Assembly: GCA_017631385.1 (NCBI GenBank)
Contig: JAGBTH010000068.1
Span: forward strand, 1 to 51,022
DNA length: 51,022 nt
Origin: Kiritimatiellia bacterium
GTDB taxonomy: Bacteria; Verrucomicrobiota; Kiritimatiellia; RFP12; UBA1067
Direction: 5' to 3'
This document shows positions 9,024 to 16,841 of the stretch, one piece after another (positions within the stretch are counted from its first letter, which is position 1; every line of letters starts with the position of its first letter). A program made the translations under genes and the position numbers. Below the pieces are notes generated by a model, which had not been told where the DNA came from, did not search any database, and was given only the letters and a program-made list of their open reading frames with translations.

Positions 9024-10184
9024 TTAATTTTTCGAAAGTTCAGCTCTAGCCCACTTATCAGCCTCTAAAACAGCTTCAAGCGAATCACATTTCATCTTTG
9101 GAGCCTTTGATAGACACCTCTCTAGCGACTTAGCTATATCCATATAGCCTATCGAGCCTTTTAAAAATTGTTCAACAGCCCACTCATCGGCTGACGCGAG
9201 AATCGCGGGAGCGCACCCACCTAAATTACACGCCTCGCGAACAAGGTTAAGGCAAGGAAAGCGCTTAGGATCGGGCGCTCTAAATGTAAGTGAGCCTAAA
9301 CGCGCTAAATCTAGCTCCTCTCGCTCAGCCTTAATGCGATTAGGATGGGTTAAAGCATATTGAATCGCAACTCTCATATCAGGCGGCGAGAGTTGAGCGA
9401 GCGTAGCCCCGTCGACAAAAGTGACTAAACTGTGAACGATTGATTCAGGATGAACTACAATATCAATCTTATCGATTGGTACATTAAATAGCCATCTAGC
9501 TTCAATCATCTCAAAGCCCTTATTCATCATCGTTGATGAATCAATAGTAACTTTAGGCCCCATCTTCCAACGCGGGTGATTAAGAGCCTGAGCTACAGTA
9601 ACTGTAGATAAATCATCGGGTTTATCGAGAAACGGTCCGCCGGAAGCTGTAAGAATGAGTTTTTTTATGGGGGAAGAGGGAATTGGGAAGAGGGAAGGTA
9701 TCCCCCGAGCGAAGCGAGTCGCCGAAGGCGATGCACTAGCAGGGGTGGGAAGAGGGAATTGAGAAGAGGTGTGTGGGAGGCATTGGAAGATGGCGGAATG
9801 TTCACTATCTACAGGGAGAAACTTCACGCCCTTTTTCGCCGCGGCCGTAGTTACGAGCTCACCCGCCATAACCATAACCTCTTTAGTCGCGAGCGCAATA
9901 TCCATCCCCTTTTCAATCGCCAAAAGCGTAGGCGCTAACCCGCTTAAACCAACTGTCGAAACTAAACAAATATCAGCCTCATTCTCACTTACAGCTCTAA
10001 TAGCCGCATCTTCGCCAACATAAGCCTTAGCGCCAAGAACATTAGCGACAGCCTCACACTGAACCTTATTCCTAAGCGCGGCAACAGCTACAACCTCGAA
10101 TGATTCTGGATTAGAAGTAATGACATCGACGGCATTCATACCAATCGAGCCAGTAACTCCTAGAATTATAACTTTTTTCGACAT
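9024..10184 (-). CDS. dxr: 1-deoxy-D-xylulose 5-phosphate reductoisomerase with in-frame insertion
   Basis: 386 residues of the enzyme that commits to the MEP pathway by converting DXP to MEP with NADPH. The NADPH site is ILGVTGSIG (7-15); metal and substrate residues are in PVDSEHSAIFQCL (124-136), LILTASGGPF (176-185), SSTMMNKGFEMIEARWLF and HPESIVHS. The usual LANKE appears as LATKE. Between FQCL and LTASGG lies a proline/serine-rich stretch of about 37 residues encoded by a repeat element, where many family members have only a short loop. The reading frame is intact, so the enzyme is probably functional. It heads the seven-gene operon. Confidence 0.95.
   Translation of the reverse strand: MSKKVIILGVTGSIGMNAVDVITSNPESFEVVAVAALRNKVQCEAVANVLGAKAYVGEDAAIRAVSENEADICLVSTVGLSGLAPTLLAIEKGMDIALATKEVMVMAGELVTTAAAKKGVKFLPVDSEHSAIFQCLPHTSSQFPLPTPASASPSATRFARGIPSLFPIPSSPIKKLILTASGGPFLDKPDDLSTVTVAQALNHPRWKMGPKVTIDSSTMMNKGFEMIEARWLFNVPIDKIDIVVHPESIVHSLVTFVDGATLAQLSPPDMRVAIQYALTHPNRIKAEREELDLARLGSLTFRAPDPKRFPCLNLVREACNLGGCAPAILASADEWAVEQFLKGSIGYMDIAKSLERCLSKAPKMKCDSLEAVLEADKWARAELSKN
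9671..9770. repeat. In-frame repeat element inside dxr: palindromic core flanked by direct repeats
   Basis: A 24-base direct repeat beginning GGGAAGAGGGAATTG occurs at 9671-9694 and 9747-9770 (22 of 24 identical by eye). It brackets a GC-rich core at 9695-9746 that contains the hairpin TCGCC-GAA-GGCGA (9719-9731) and CCCCC/GGGG ends able to pair. Composition is unlike the surrounding gene. It is translated in frame as a Pro/Ser-rich loop of dxr. This resembles the palindromic elements that insert into coding regions in Rickettsia, but no second copy was seen in this window. Confidence 0.6.
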
Positions 10185-10202
10185 TTGATATATTATATCA
10201 AA
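10184..10202 (-). promoter_or_regulatory. dxr promoter inside an inverted repeat, possibly leaderless
   Basis: TTTGATAT-ATT-ATATCAAA is a perfect inverted repeat touching the dxr start codon. Read on the minus strand it contains TGA-TATAAT (extended -10, 10192-10200), with only seven bases between the -10 and the ATG at 10182-10184. Transcription would therefore start at or next to the ATG. No good -35 is visible. Confidence 0.5.
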
Positions 10203-10231
10203 AATTTAAAAGTTAGGGGTATATTAGCTAA

Positions 10232-11320
10232 CTAGCGAATCTTTAAGAAAAGTATAAGAAGTATTGGCATTACTACTAATTGTAATAATATAAAGCGCAA
10301 TAAAACCTGGGCGTTAGTCCAACCAAGATTCTTTTTACAATGATCATGTAGCGGAAAGCGGATTTTGCGAATTGCAGCGTCTTCACCTATATCCATGCCT
10401 ATTTTCTTAGCTATTCTTAAAAGAACTAACTTACCGAGCCCGCCGCCGCCATTAACAAGAACTATGGGAGATAGCGCAATAATTAAAAACGGATTCCCTA
10501 CTATTAAAACAGCTGTCGCGACTAAAATACCTAAAAATCGACTGCCGGCATCGCCCATCAAAATCTTAGAAGGCTCTGCATTAAACCAGAGATATCCGCC
10601 AAATGCCCCGGCTACAACCATAAGTACTATAGCCCATGAAGCAGCACCGGGATTACACGGGATTAAAAGATAATCGGCTACTGGCTTATAACCGATAATA
10701 AGATATAACAATACTGAAAGTATTAAAAGAGTAATAATCGTTAGAGACCCCGCTAAACCATCAACACCATCTGAGCAGTTTGTCGCATTCATAGTAAACC
10801 ACAATAAAAACGCTGCACATGGGATATAAAGCCAAAATGGAACGAGAAAGATCTCTTTAGTAAAGGGAATCCAAACCCCCATCACACCAGATTCAGAATG
10901 ACCGAAAAAGAGAAATGTAGCTATCGCAATTGATACTACCGCATCTAAAAGACCCTTTTTAAGCTCTCCCCAAGGAATTTGGGAGCGATCATCTAAATAC
11001 CCAAAAAGCATCGCCACATAAATGGTAAGAACACTAAGCGAATCCCAAAGCGAGAGAGGCGCGAAAAGTATCATAACCGGTAATGCAATTAGAGTTACTA
11101 TAAGCCCCGCGCCTGTCGGTTTACCGGCCGACTTCATGCCGTCTTTACCTAATATCGCCTTACCATGATCACGCGGCAAAAACTGCCAAAATCGCGGCAA
11201 AAGAACGATAGATAAAAATGCAGCCAAGAAAGCCCCTATTGAAATCAAAAACAAATGTGACTGAAAAAGACGAAAAGGTCCCCATTGCTGGGTAAGATGT
11301 TCAGCTATATAATAAAGCAT
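10232..11320 (-). CDS. Divergent MraY/WecA-family phospho-sugar transferase
   Basis: 362 residues with about ten membrane segments. Superfamily motifs are present: FGYLDDRSQ with the metal-binding DD at 110-111, NATNCSDGVDGLAGS (178-192), FNAEPSKILMGDAGS (246-260, catalytic Asp 257). The length and a C-terminus ending LKIR fit MraY, which makes lipid I from UDP-MurNAc-pentapeptide and undecaprenyl phosphate. It departs from MraY in two places: KPTGAG where PTMGG is usual, and FPLHDHCKK (322-330) where MraY has the HHHFE loop. It could be the sole MraY or a paralogue acting on another sugar. It has its own promoter and is not in a mur gene cluster. Confidence 0.75.
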   Translation of the reverse strand: MLYYIAEHLTQQWGPFRLFQSHLFLISIGAFLAAFLSIVLLPRFWQFLPRDHGKAILGKDGMKSAGKPTGAGLIVTLIALPVMILFAPLSLWDSLSVLTIYVAMLFGYLDDRSQIPWGELKKGLLDAVVSIAIATFLFFGHSESGVMGVWIPFTKEIFLVPFWLYIPCAAFLLWFTMNATNCSDGVDGLAGSLTIITLLILSVLLYLIIGYKPVADYLLIPCNPGAASWAIVLMVVAGAFGGYLWFNAEPSKILMGDAGSRFLGILVATAVLIVGNPFLIIALSPIVLVNGGGGLGKLVLLRIAKKIGMDIGEDAAIRKIRFPLHDHCKKNLGWTNAQVLLRFILLQLVVMPILLILFLKIR

Positions 11321-11374
11321 TATAAATTTCTTTCTCTATACGTACTTATATATGATAATTTCTATTGGGCACGT

Positions 11375-11403
11375 ATGGTATCATAATTAATATTTACAGT
11401 CAA
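11375..11403 (-). promoter_or_regulatory. Promoter for the MraY-like gene
   Basis: Minus strand: TTGACT at 11398-11403, 17-base spacer, TACCAT at 11375-11380 with an upstream TGA (extended -10). The start codon lies about 55 bases downstream. Confidence 0.55.
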
Positions 11404-11424
11404 TCAATATAAAGCCCAAAATCA

Positions 11425-12168
11425 TCAATAAAAGACTTTCCAAAGAAAAAGTCCTCTAGGAGGAGCTGTTTCTACCCTGGCTGTGCGAGGATTCGCCGCG
11501 TCTAAAAGCTCTTTAACAGCCTCTGGCTTTTCATTACCCTTACCTACTGAAAGTAAAAAACCGGCCATCGAACGAACCTGTTTATAAAGAAAACCATCGC
11601 CCTTTACAATTAAAACATATTTATGACCTGATTTTTTTACTTCACAACTAAAAATATTACGAACTGTTGTTTCTAGCTCTCGATTTGGATTCGCCGCGAA
11701 GGATACGAAATCATGACGACCGACAAAATACGAAGCCGCCTTCTTCATAGCCTCTAAATTAAGCGGTCTATGACAATATATCCAATAAGGAACTAAATGG
11801 GGCGGCATTATATCATCTTGATAAATATGGTACCGATATTCCTTACCCTTCGCCGAAAGCCTCGCATCAAAATCCTCCTTAGCGTAAGACGCCTTAAGAA
11901 TGCGTACCGCCTCTGGTAAACGCGAATTCATCGCCTTAATAAGATTTTTAGGAGGTATAGGCTTAGTAAGATGAAAATGAGCTACAAAACCTTTAGCGTG
12001 AACGCCCGCATCTGTGCGAGAGCTCCCGAATACTCTAACTGGTCCACGCTCAAGATACTGAAGAGCCTCCTCTACAACTTGCTGAATACCAAGAGCGTTT
12101 TCCTGGTACTGCCAACCAGAATAAGCTGTACCATCATAAGCAATTATAACTTTATACTTGCGCTTCAC
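11425..12168 (-). CDS. truA: tRNA pseudouridine(38-40) synthase
   Basis: 247 residues of TruA, which makes pseudouridine at positions 38-40 in the anticodon arm of many tRNAs. The N-terminus YKVIIAYDGTAYSGWQYQ (5-22) and the catalytic GSSRTDAGVHAKG (48-60, nucleophile Asp53) are diagnostic. The C-terminal TAPPRGLFLWKVFY closes the fold. Length is normal. One AGG codon occurs three codons before the TAPP motif, at a position that is not conserved. It stands between dprA and the MraY-like gene, with short gaps on both sides. Confidence 0.96.
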   Translation of the reverse strand: MKRKYKVIIAYDGTAYSGWQYQENALGIQQVVEEALQYLERGPVRVFGSSRTDAGVHAKGFVAHFHLTKPIPPKNLIKAMNSRLPEAVRILKASYAKEDFDARLSAKGKEYRYHIYQDDIMPPHLVPYWIYCHRPLNLEAMKKAASYFVGRHDFVSFAANPNRELETTVRNIFSCEVKKSGHKYVLIVKGDGFLYKQVRSMAGFLLSVGKGNEKPEAVKELLDAANPRTARVETAPPRGLFLWKVFY

Positions 12169-12222
12169 TTTTTATTCCCCGAAATCTTCTTATTTTTAAT
12201 AATTAAATGATATTCTAGTAAT

Positions 12223-13329
12223 TTATTCACTTTTAGCTAATGCGACTCTATTACCCGGGCAAAACCTAACCCGCCCTTTAAGCCTTAGGGCCATCGTAAG
12301 TGAATTTATCTTAGCAGCCGAAAACCCAGTTTTAGTAGTTAATAAATCAATAGAAACAGGCTCTTCGCTAATATTACGCATTAAAATAGATTCTTCTATA
12401 TTAAAAGGCGGCGCTACTAATGATTTATCATCATTTTTAGCCTTAGATACTTCTTCACTATTATTATCATCATCTTTTTGAAGAGCGCTTCGACCAAAAA
12501 AGTCCCCCATTTCTTCTTCGACATCGCGCGCATTACGAATTAATCTCGCGCCATCACGTATAAGCTTTAGGCAACCTGCCGACGCTCTGCTATCTACACG
12601 ACCTGGTAGCGCCATTACTGTTCTGCCTAGCTCAGCCGCTAAAGATGTCGTAATTAATGTTCCGCTCTTTAGTGGCGCCTCTATCGCTATTACCCCCTTA
12701 GCGAGCGCGGCTACGATCCTGTTACGCTGAGGGAAGGTATGTTCGTCGGCTGGACGGCCAAACGGGAACTCGCTAATTACAGCGCCACCTTTCGCAATCA
12801 TTTCACGGGCCAATTCTCGGTTTTCGTCAGGATAAAACATATCAAGAGCCGAACCTAATACTCCAACAGTAACGCCCGAAGCATCTAAAGCGCCGCGGTG
12901 CGACGCGGCATCAATACCCAACGCTAAGCCTGAAATGATTACCCAACCATTAGACGCTAATGAAAACGCGAGCTTAGCCGCTTCACTGCGACCATACTCT
13001 GTAGAACGCCGCGTCCCCACCATCGCTATAGCTGGACGCAAAAGCGCCTTAACATTTCCCTTAACATATATTGCTAGAGGATGGGCGCGCATTTCTCTAA
13101 ATACTAAGGGATAATCCTCGTCAGCAGGAGTTAAGATTTGAACACCATATTTCTTCGCTAACTTTAATTCTCGCTCCCAATCGATAACTCCCGGCGTGCG
13201 CCCCACTTTATTAGGGTAATTCTCCCAAGCGTTAGCGACCGAACCAAACTCAGAGACAAGTTTCGAAAGCTTAACGGAACCTACGCCTTCTACCAAGTTA
13301 AACGCAATATAAGCTTCTTTTTCAGTCAT
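12223..13329 (-). CDS. dprA: DNA processing protein DprA
   Basis: 368 residues. A helix-hairpin-helix-like N-terminus (LVEGVGSVKLSKLVSEFG) is followed by the Rossmann-like DprA domain: AMVGTRRSTEYG, IISGLALGIDAASHRGAL, ISEFPFG and FPQRNRIVAALAKGVI, then SGTLITTSLAAELGR. The C-terminus (about 305-368) is a winged-helix segment. DprA loads RecA on incoming single-stranded DNA during transformation and can also act in repair. The gene is divergent from the neighbouring tRNA-Glu. Its presence suggests, but does not prove, natural competence. Confidence 0.95.
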   Translation of the reverse strand: MTEKEAYIAFNLVEGVGSVKLSKLVSEFGSVANAWENYPNKVGRTPGVIDWERELKLAKKYGVQILTPADEDYPLVFREMRAHPLAIYVKGNVKALLRPAIAMVGTRRSTEYGRSEAAKLAFSLASNGWVIISGLALGIDAASHRGALDASGVTVGVLGSALDMFYPDENRELAREMIAKGGAVISEFPFGRPADEHTFPQRNRIVAALAKGVIAIEAPLKSGTLITTSLAAELGRTVMALPGRVDSRASAGCLKLIRDGARLIRNARDVEEEMGDFFGRSALQKDDDNNSEEVSKAKNDDKSLVAPPFNIEESILMRNISEEPVSIDLLTTKTGFSAAKINSLTMALRLKGRVRFCPGNRVALAKSE

Positions 13330-13341
13330 TAAAATTCCCTA

Positions 13342-13371
13342 TTGCAATCTGCATCAATTTTTTGATATAAT
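13342..13371 (+). promoter_or_regulatory. Promoter for tRNA-Glu
   Basis: TTGCAA at 13342-13347, an 18-base spacer and a perfect TATAAT at 13366-13371 preceded by TGA. The tRNA begins 18 bases after the -10 box. The TTTTTTGATATAATAT core resembles that upstream of dxr. Confidence 0.7.
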
Positions 13372-13388
13372 ATCTGCCAGTTGATTAA

Positions 13389-13463
13389 GGCCCCATCGTC
13401 TATCGGATAGGACACAAGCTTTTCATGCTTGGTAGAGGAGTTCGACTCTCCTTGGGGCTGCCA
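13389..13463 (+). tRNA. tRNA-Glu (anticodon TTC), CCA encoded
   Basis: A full cloverleaf can be folded by eye. GGCCCCA pairs with TGGGGCT (first pair G-U); the anticodon stem is CAAGC/GCTTG with loop TTTTCAT, so the anticodon TTC is at 13422-13424. The T arm is AGGAG-TTCGACT-CTCCT. The discriminator is G and CCA is encoded at 13461-13463. It is the only clear plus-strand gene in the window, with its own promoter and terminator. Confidence 0.96.
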
Positions 13464-13465
13464 TT

Positions 13466-13493
13466 AAAAAAAGAGGCTTTCGCCTCTTTTTTT
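13466..13493. terminator. Bidirectional intrinsic terminator (tRNA-Glu and TPR-protein operon)
   Basis: AAGAGGC-TTTC-GCCTCTT forms a stem that is flanked by a run of A on the left and of T on the right, so a T-run follows the hairpin on either strand. It ends the plus-strand tRNA-Glu three bases after CCA and the minus-strand operon whose last stop is at 13505. Confidence 0.9.
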
Positions 13494-13504
13494 GTTTTAT
13501 CTCC

Positions 13505-14884
13505 TTATCGATTCTTAAGTTTCTGAGCTACGCTCAACATTCTCTCTGACAAGTCAGCGAAGCCAACGTCAGTTGAATATACGTCTTTATAATACTGATA
13601 CGCCTTATCTAAATCACCAGCGTTCTCAGCGCAAAGACCTAACTGATAAACAACCATCTTCTTTAAATCATCCATCGTAGGAATAGCATCACGCGCGGTT
13701 TCAAGCTGCATAACAGCCATATCCGACTGACCCTTCATCAAGAAGCACATCGCTAAATAATAAAGCGCCCAGAGACGATCTTTAGGACTGCGCTGCGCCA
13801 ACTGAAGATGCTCAAGAGCTTCGTCATAATATTCGTTCTGGTAATACAAAACGCCCAACTCATAACGAAGATGCAAATCATTAGGATAGCGCTCTACGCG
13901 AGAAGCTAAATCGTCAAAAACGAACTGATTTTTCTCATTCGTCAACTCTATAACAGAATTCTCATCACCAGCCTGACGATACTGTTCAATAAGCTGGTCA
14001 TAATACTGAGTCTGAGTCTGCGAAAGCATACGATCGAGTTCAGGATCCATCGAACCGCAAATTTCTAATGCTTCCTGAAGACAATTAATAGCCTCCTCAA
14101 AACGCTTACCCTGAATATAAAGTCGAGCGAGAGCTCGGCGGAAGTTCATATTCTTAGGCTCATTAGCGATCTGAGCTAGCTTCTCGGCTATAAGCGCTTC
14201 GGCATCATCACCAGTAACAACCGCCTTATTAGCCTGATCGAGTTTCTTAGCCTGCTCTTTATTAGCAATAAGATTCTGGAATCCGCCCTTCTTTCCTGCC
14301 GTTTCAACCCAACCAGAATTCATCGTCGCCTGAGCTTCGCAATTCTTAAGAAGCTGCATTACCTGCTGATCACCAGGCTTGATTTCTGAAAGCTTTCTAT
14401 AAACATCACATGCCTTAACCCAGTTCTTCGACATCTGATAATAAGTCGCAACCCTCATAAGAAGTTCAGGGTCTTTATTACCCCCTTCATACGCAGCCTC
14501 AACTGATATAGCGGCATGATCTGGCTTACCAGCAGCTTCAGCAGCCTTAACAGCTACTTCAATATTATCGCCGTCTAAAGGATTCTTACAAAGAAGCTTC
14601 TCGGCCTCAGCCATAGCCTTCAGAGCTTCACCCTTTTTAACAAGACCTAAAATCTTCTGGCGATCTACCATATACCCTAACTTCGCGCCAAAACCAGCCT
14701 TACCATTAGTGCGAAAGTTAAGAACCTGAGCTGTGCGCAAAAGTTTACGCGCTTCTAGGACATCAGGAGCCGCCGAGACAGCCTCCATTAACATATCAAC
14801 AGCTAGTTCATACTTGCGAGACTCGAGCGCCTGGCGCCCGCGATTCATAAAATTCTGAGCTTTTTGAGCTAAATCTACAGCCAT
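13505..14884 (-). CDS. Tetratricopeptide repeat protein
   Basis: 459 residues with no signal peptide or membrane segment. TPR units can be seen throughout: near the N-terminus (GRQALESRKYELAVDMLMEA, about 16-35), in the middle (RRALARLYIQGKRFEEAINC), and near the C-terminus (LRYELGVLYYQNEYYDEALE and QLGLCAENAGDLDKAYQYYK). The protein is probably a cytoplasmic scaffold. It is the last gene of the bamD-lptE operon and ends at the bidirectional terminator. No enzymatic motif is seen and the exact role is unknown. Confidence 0.8.
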   Translation of the reverse strand: MAVDLAQKAQNFMNRGRQALESRKYELAVDMLMEAVSAAPDVLEARKLLRTAQVLNFRTNGKAGFGAKLGYMVDRQKILGLVKKGEALKAMAEAEKLLCKNPLDGDNIEVAVKAAEAAGKPDHAAISVEAAYEGGNKDPELLMRVATYYQMSKNWVKACDVYRKLSEIKPGDQQVMQLLKNCEAQATMNSGWVETAGKKGGFQNLIANKEQAKKLDQANKAVVTGDDAEALIAEKLAQIANEPKNMNFRRALARLYIQGKRFEEAINCLQEALEICGSMDPELDRMLSQTQTQYYDQLIEQYRQAGDENSVIELTNEKNQFVFDDLASRVERYPNDLHLRYELGVLYYQNEYYDEALEHLQLAQRSPKDRLWALYYLAMCFLMKGQSDMAVMQLETARDAIPTMDDLKKMVVYQLGLCAENAGDLDKAYQYYKDVYSTDVGFADLSERMLSVAQKLKNR

Positions 14885-14908
14885 GATAAAACCTCGTCAA
14901 TTTATTAT

Positions 14909-15214
14909 TTAGGGAGTAACTGCAAGACGATCGTCATTGGAATCTTCGCAGATACCGTTAGTCTTATAAGTTTTAAGCATAAAATGAGTTGCCGTCGAAA
15001 TAACGCCATCTATCGTCGAAAGATCCTGCGCTACAAACGATGCAACATCTTGGAGGCTGTTACCTTTTACAAAGACTAAAAGGTCATACCCGCCCGACAT
15101 TAAAAAGCAAGCTTCGACCTGAGCGAAAGAAGATACTTTTTGGGCGATTTTACCAAAACCGCATTCACGCTGAGGTGTTATTTTAAGCTCAATTACTGCA
15201 CGTACTTCGTTCAT
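14909..15214 (-). CDS. Stand-alone RAM (Lrp/AsnC ligand-binding) domain protein
   Basis: 101 residues. The region from AVIELKITPQ through SGGYDLLVFVKGNSLQDVASFV to STATHFMLKTYK matches the alpha-beta RAM domain that binds amino acids in Lrp/AsnC regulators, including the conserved S-G-x-Y-D-L turn. The DNA-binding helix-turn-helix that normally precedes it is absent. Such single-domain forms exist and may sense amino acids or modulate full-length regulators. It lies nine bases after lptE and 24 bases before the TPR gene, so it is co-transcribed with envelope genes. The C-terminal tail of about 15 residues is polar. Confidence 0.8.
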   Translation of the reverse strand: MNEVRAVIELKITPQRECGFGKIAQKVSSFAQVEACFLMSGGYDLLVFVKGNSLQDVASFVAQDLSTIDGVISTATHFMLKTYKTNGICEDSNDDRLAVTP

Positions 15215-15223
15215 AAGTTCTCC

Positions 15224-15739
15224 TTACTCCCATTTTAGATTTAACGCATCGTCTACAATTTGTGCGGCGATGTCTTCGGCTAAACGACCACTAGCATTAC
15301 GCTGTAAAGTCAAAATATCATTATCGCCATAAAATGTCGTACGACCGACATATTTACGATTATTTACAATAACCTTACCAGATTTCTTATCGATAAAACT
15401 GACTGTCGCTTCAGCTGTAAAACGTCTCTCTATACGACGGTTAGTATGATCACGATTACTCGAATTAACCCTCGCTAAACCAGTCGAAGAGATAATACCT
15501 TGGATTTCAAGAGCGCAATTTTCGGGCGTTGAAATCTTAAACGTACCTTCGCGCTGAAACTCTCTTAAAACCTGCCTAGCTAAAACATTACCTAACTCAG
15601 TCACTTCGCTGTCATTGCGAAAAACCGGAACGAATACAGTACGCTTATCTTCAGGTACATCACTCGTCCATTTATAAGTCGCGCAACCGGCAGAAAGCCC
15701 CAAGACAGTTAGCGCGAATAGATACTTTAATACATTCAT
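15224..15739 (-). CDS. lptE: LPS assembly lipoprotein LptE
   Basis: 171 residues with a lipoprotein signal ending LSAGC (cysteine about residue 19). The rest fits the LptE fold: VFVPVFRNDSEVTELGNVLARQVLREF (given here in parts: VFVPVFRND then ELGNVLARQVLREF), LEIQGIISS, and a C-terminal ASGRLAEDIAAQIVDDAL helix. LptE plugs the LptD barrel and helps place lipopolysaccharide in the outer leaflet. The ATG overlaps the bamD stop by four bases. The sequence is divergent, as is usual for this family, so the call rests on fold-like pattern, lipobox and operon context. Confidence 0.8.
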   Translation of the reverse strand: MNVLKYLFALTVLGLSAGCATYKWTSDVPEDKRTVFVPVFRNDSEVTELGNVLARQVLREFQREGTFKISTPENCALEIQGIISSTGLARVNSSNRDHTNRRIERRFTAEATVSFIDKKSGKVIVNNRKYVGRTTFYGDNDILTLQRNASGRLAEDIAAQIVDDALNLKWE

Positions 15740-16767
15740 TTAGACTCCTTAGCCGATGATGTTGATTTAAGTTGTTCAAGACGCTCGCGAACTTTCTGAG
15801 CGTATGAACTAGCTGGATAATCTCTCAAAAATCTCTCGTACGCGTTAATTGTTCCGCGGCGCTTACGCGTAATCGAATCATAGAATACGGCCGCCTCATA
15901 CGCCTCTTTCTCTACTATAGCATAAGCCTCAGCTCTCCACTTTTGAAATTCTGCTCGAATATCTGCATCTTCGGCTAGCCTAATGGCCATATCTAAAAAT
16001 GAAACAGTGTTAAGGCCTCTATCTCTATTATATTCATGAGACCTTAAAAGAATCATTCTTAATTCAGCCTCTTTATAAAGAGCTGCTTTAGCTTGATTTG
16101 AAGATGAATAACGGTTTCTAATTACCTTACAAACTTCAATAGCCTCAGCATATTCCTCTTCATCAATTCGCAACTCCACGATAGAATACATAGCCTCTGG
16201 CGCGAAATATGCGCCAGGAGCGCGGCGAACGACCCCTTCAAACGCACAACGAACATCAGCTGTATTAGCGAACTTAAAAAAGATAATCCGCTTACCATCC
16301 TCGCGCATTTTTTTAGCGGTCTCATACATTTTAGCAATAGCCTTATCATAATCACAATCCGAGGAATAAAAATCAACGAGATACTTATACTCCTCAAGCG
16401 CATTTATAGGATCGTTAATTTTATATAAGTATGTATCGGCTAAATCTTCTTGAGCCTTTACAGCTTCAGGCGACAGGGGAAATTTAGCAACAAGCGCATT
16501 ATAAGCATTAATAGCAGCTCCATACGCGCCGTCCGTAACATATTCGCGCGCTAACGCCAATTGCTTCGCAGGATCATCAGACTTAGCCTTACGCCACCAT
16601 AAGAAGCTAGGCGTTTTACGCTCTTGAGGTAAAACGTTAGATTCGCTATCAAACCCTGGATAAGCATCACTCGCATAATGCGTACCGGGACCAGGAGTCA
16701 CAGCGAGTGAACACAAACTCGCTAATGAAACTAAAATATATAAAAGGAATATTTTTTTAAACATCAT
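15736..16767 (-). CDS. bamD: Outer membrane assembly protein BamD-like (TPR)
   Basis: 343 residues. After a hydrophobic leader come TPR-like helices: KQLALAREYVTDGAYGAAIN, VAKFPLSPEAVKAQEDLADT and, near the end, INAYERFLRDYPASSYAQKV. This FPxSxxAxxA pattern is that of BamD/YfiO, the lipoprotein scaffold of the beta-barrel assembly machine. The leader contains a cysteine in LASLCSLA, but the residue before it is Leu, so no standard lipobox is seen. It is the first gene of the bamD-lptE-RAM-TPR operon. Some related TPR proteins outside the Bam complex look alike, so the name is probable rather than certain. Confidence 0.75.
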   Translation of the reverse strand: MMFKKIFLLYILVSLASLCSLAVTPGPGTHYASDAYPGFDSESNVLPQERKTPSFLWWRKAKSDDPAKQLALAREYVTDGAYGAAINAYNALVAKFPLSPEAVKAQEDLADTYLYKINDPINALEEYKYLVDFYSSDCDYDKAIAKMYETAKKMREDGKRIIFFKFANTADVRCAFEGVVRRAPGAYFAPEAMYSIVELRIDEEEYAEAIEVCKVIRNRYSSSNQAKAALYKEAELRMILLRSHEYNRDRGLNTVSFLDMAIRLAEDADIRAEFQKWRAEAYAIVEKEAYEAAVFYDSITRKRRGTINAYERFLRDYPASSYAQKVRERLEQLKSTSSAKESK

Positions 16768-16773
16768 AGAAAT

Positions 16774-16782
16774 ATTATACCA
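16774..16782 (-). promoter_or_regulatory. Extended -10 element directly upstream of bamD
   Basis: Minus strand: TGG-TATAAT with six bases between the -10 box and the ATG at 16765-16767. A transcript would start at about the start codon, giving a leaderless mRNA. No convincing -35 is seen. Confidence 0.5.
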
Positions 16783-16841
16783 TATTACTCGCTATCGCGT
16801 CCTATATTTCTTAAAATATGAATCTAGTTATAAAAACCTTT

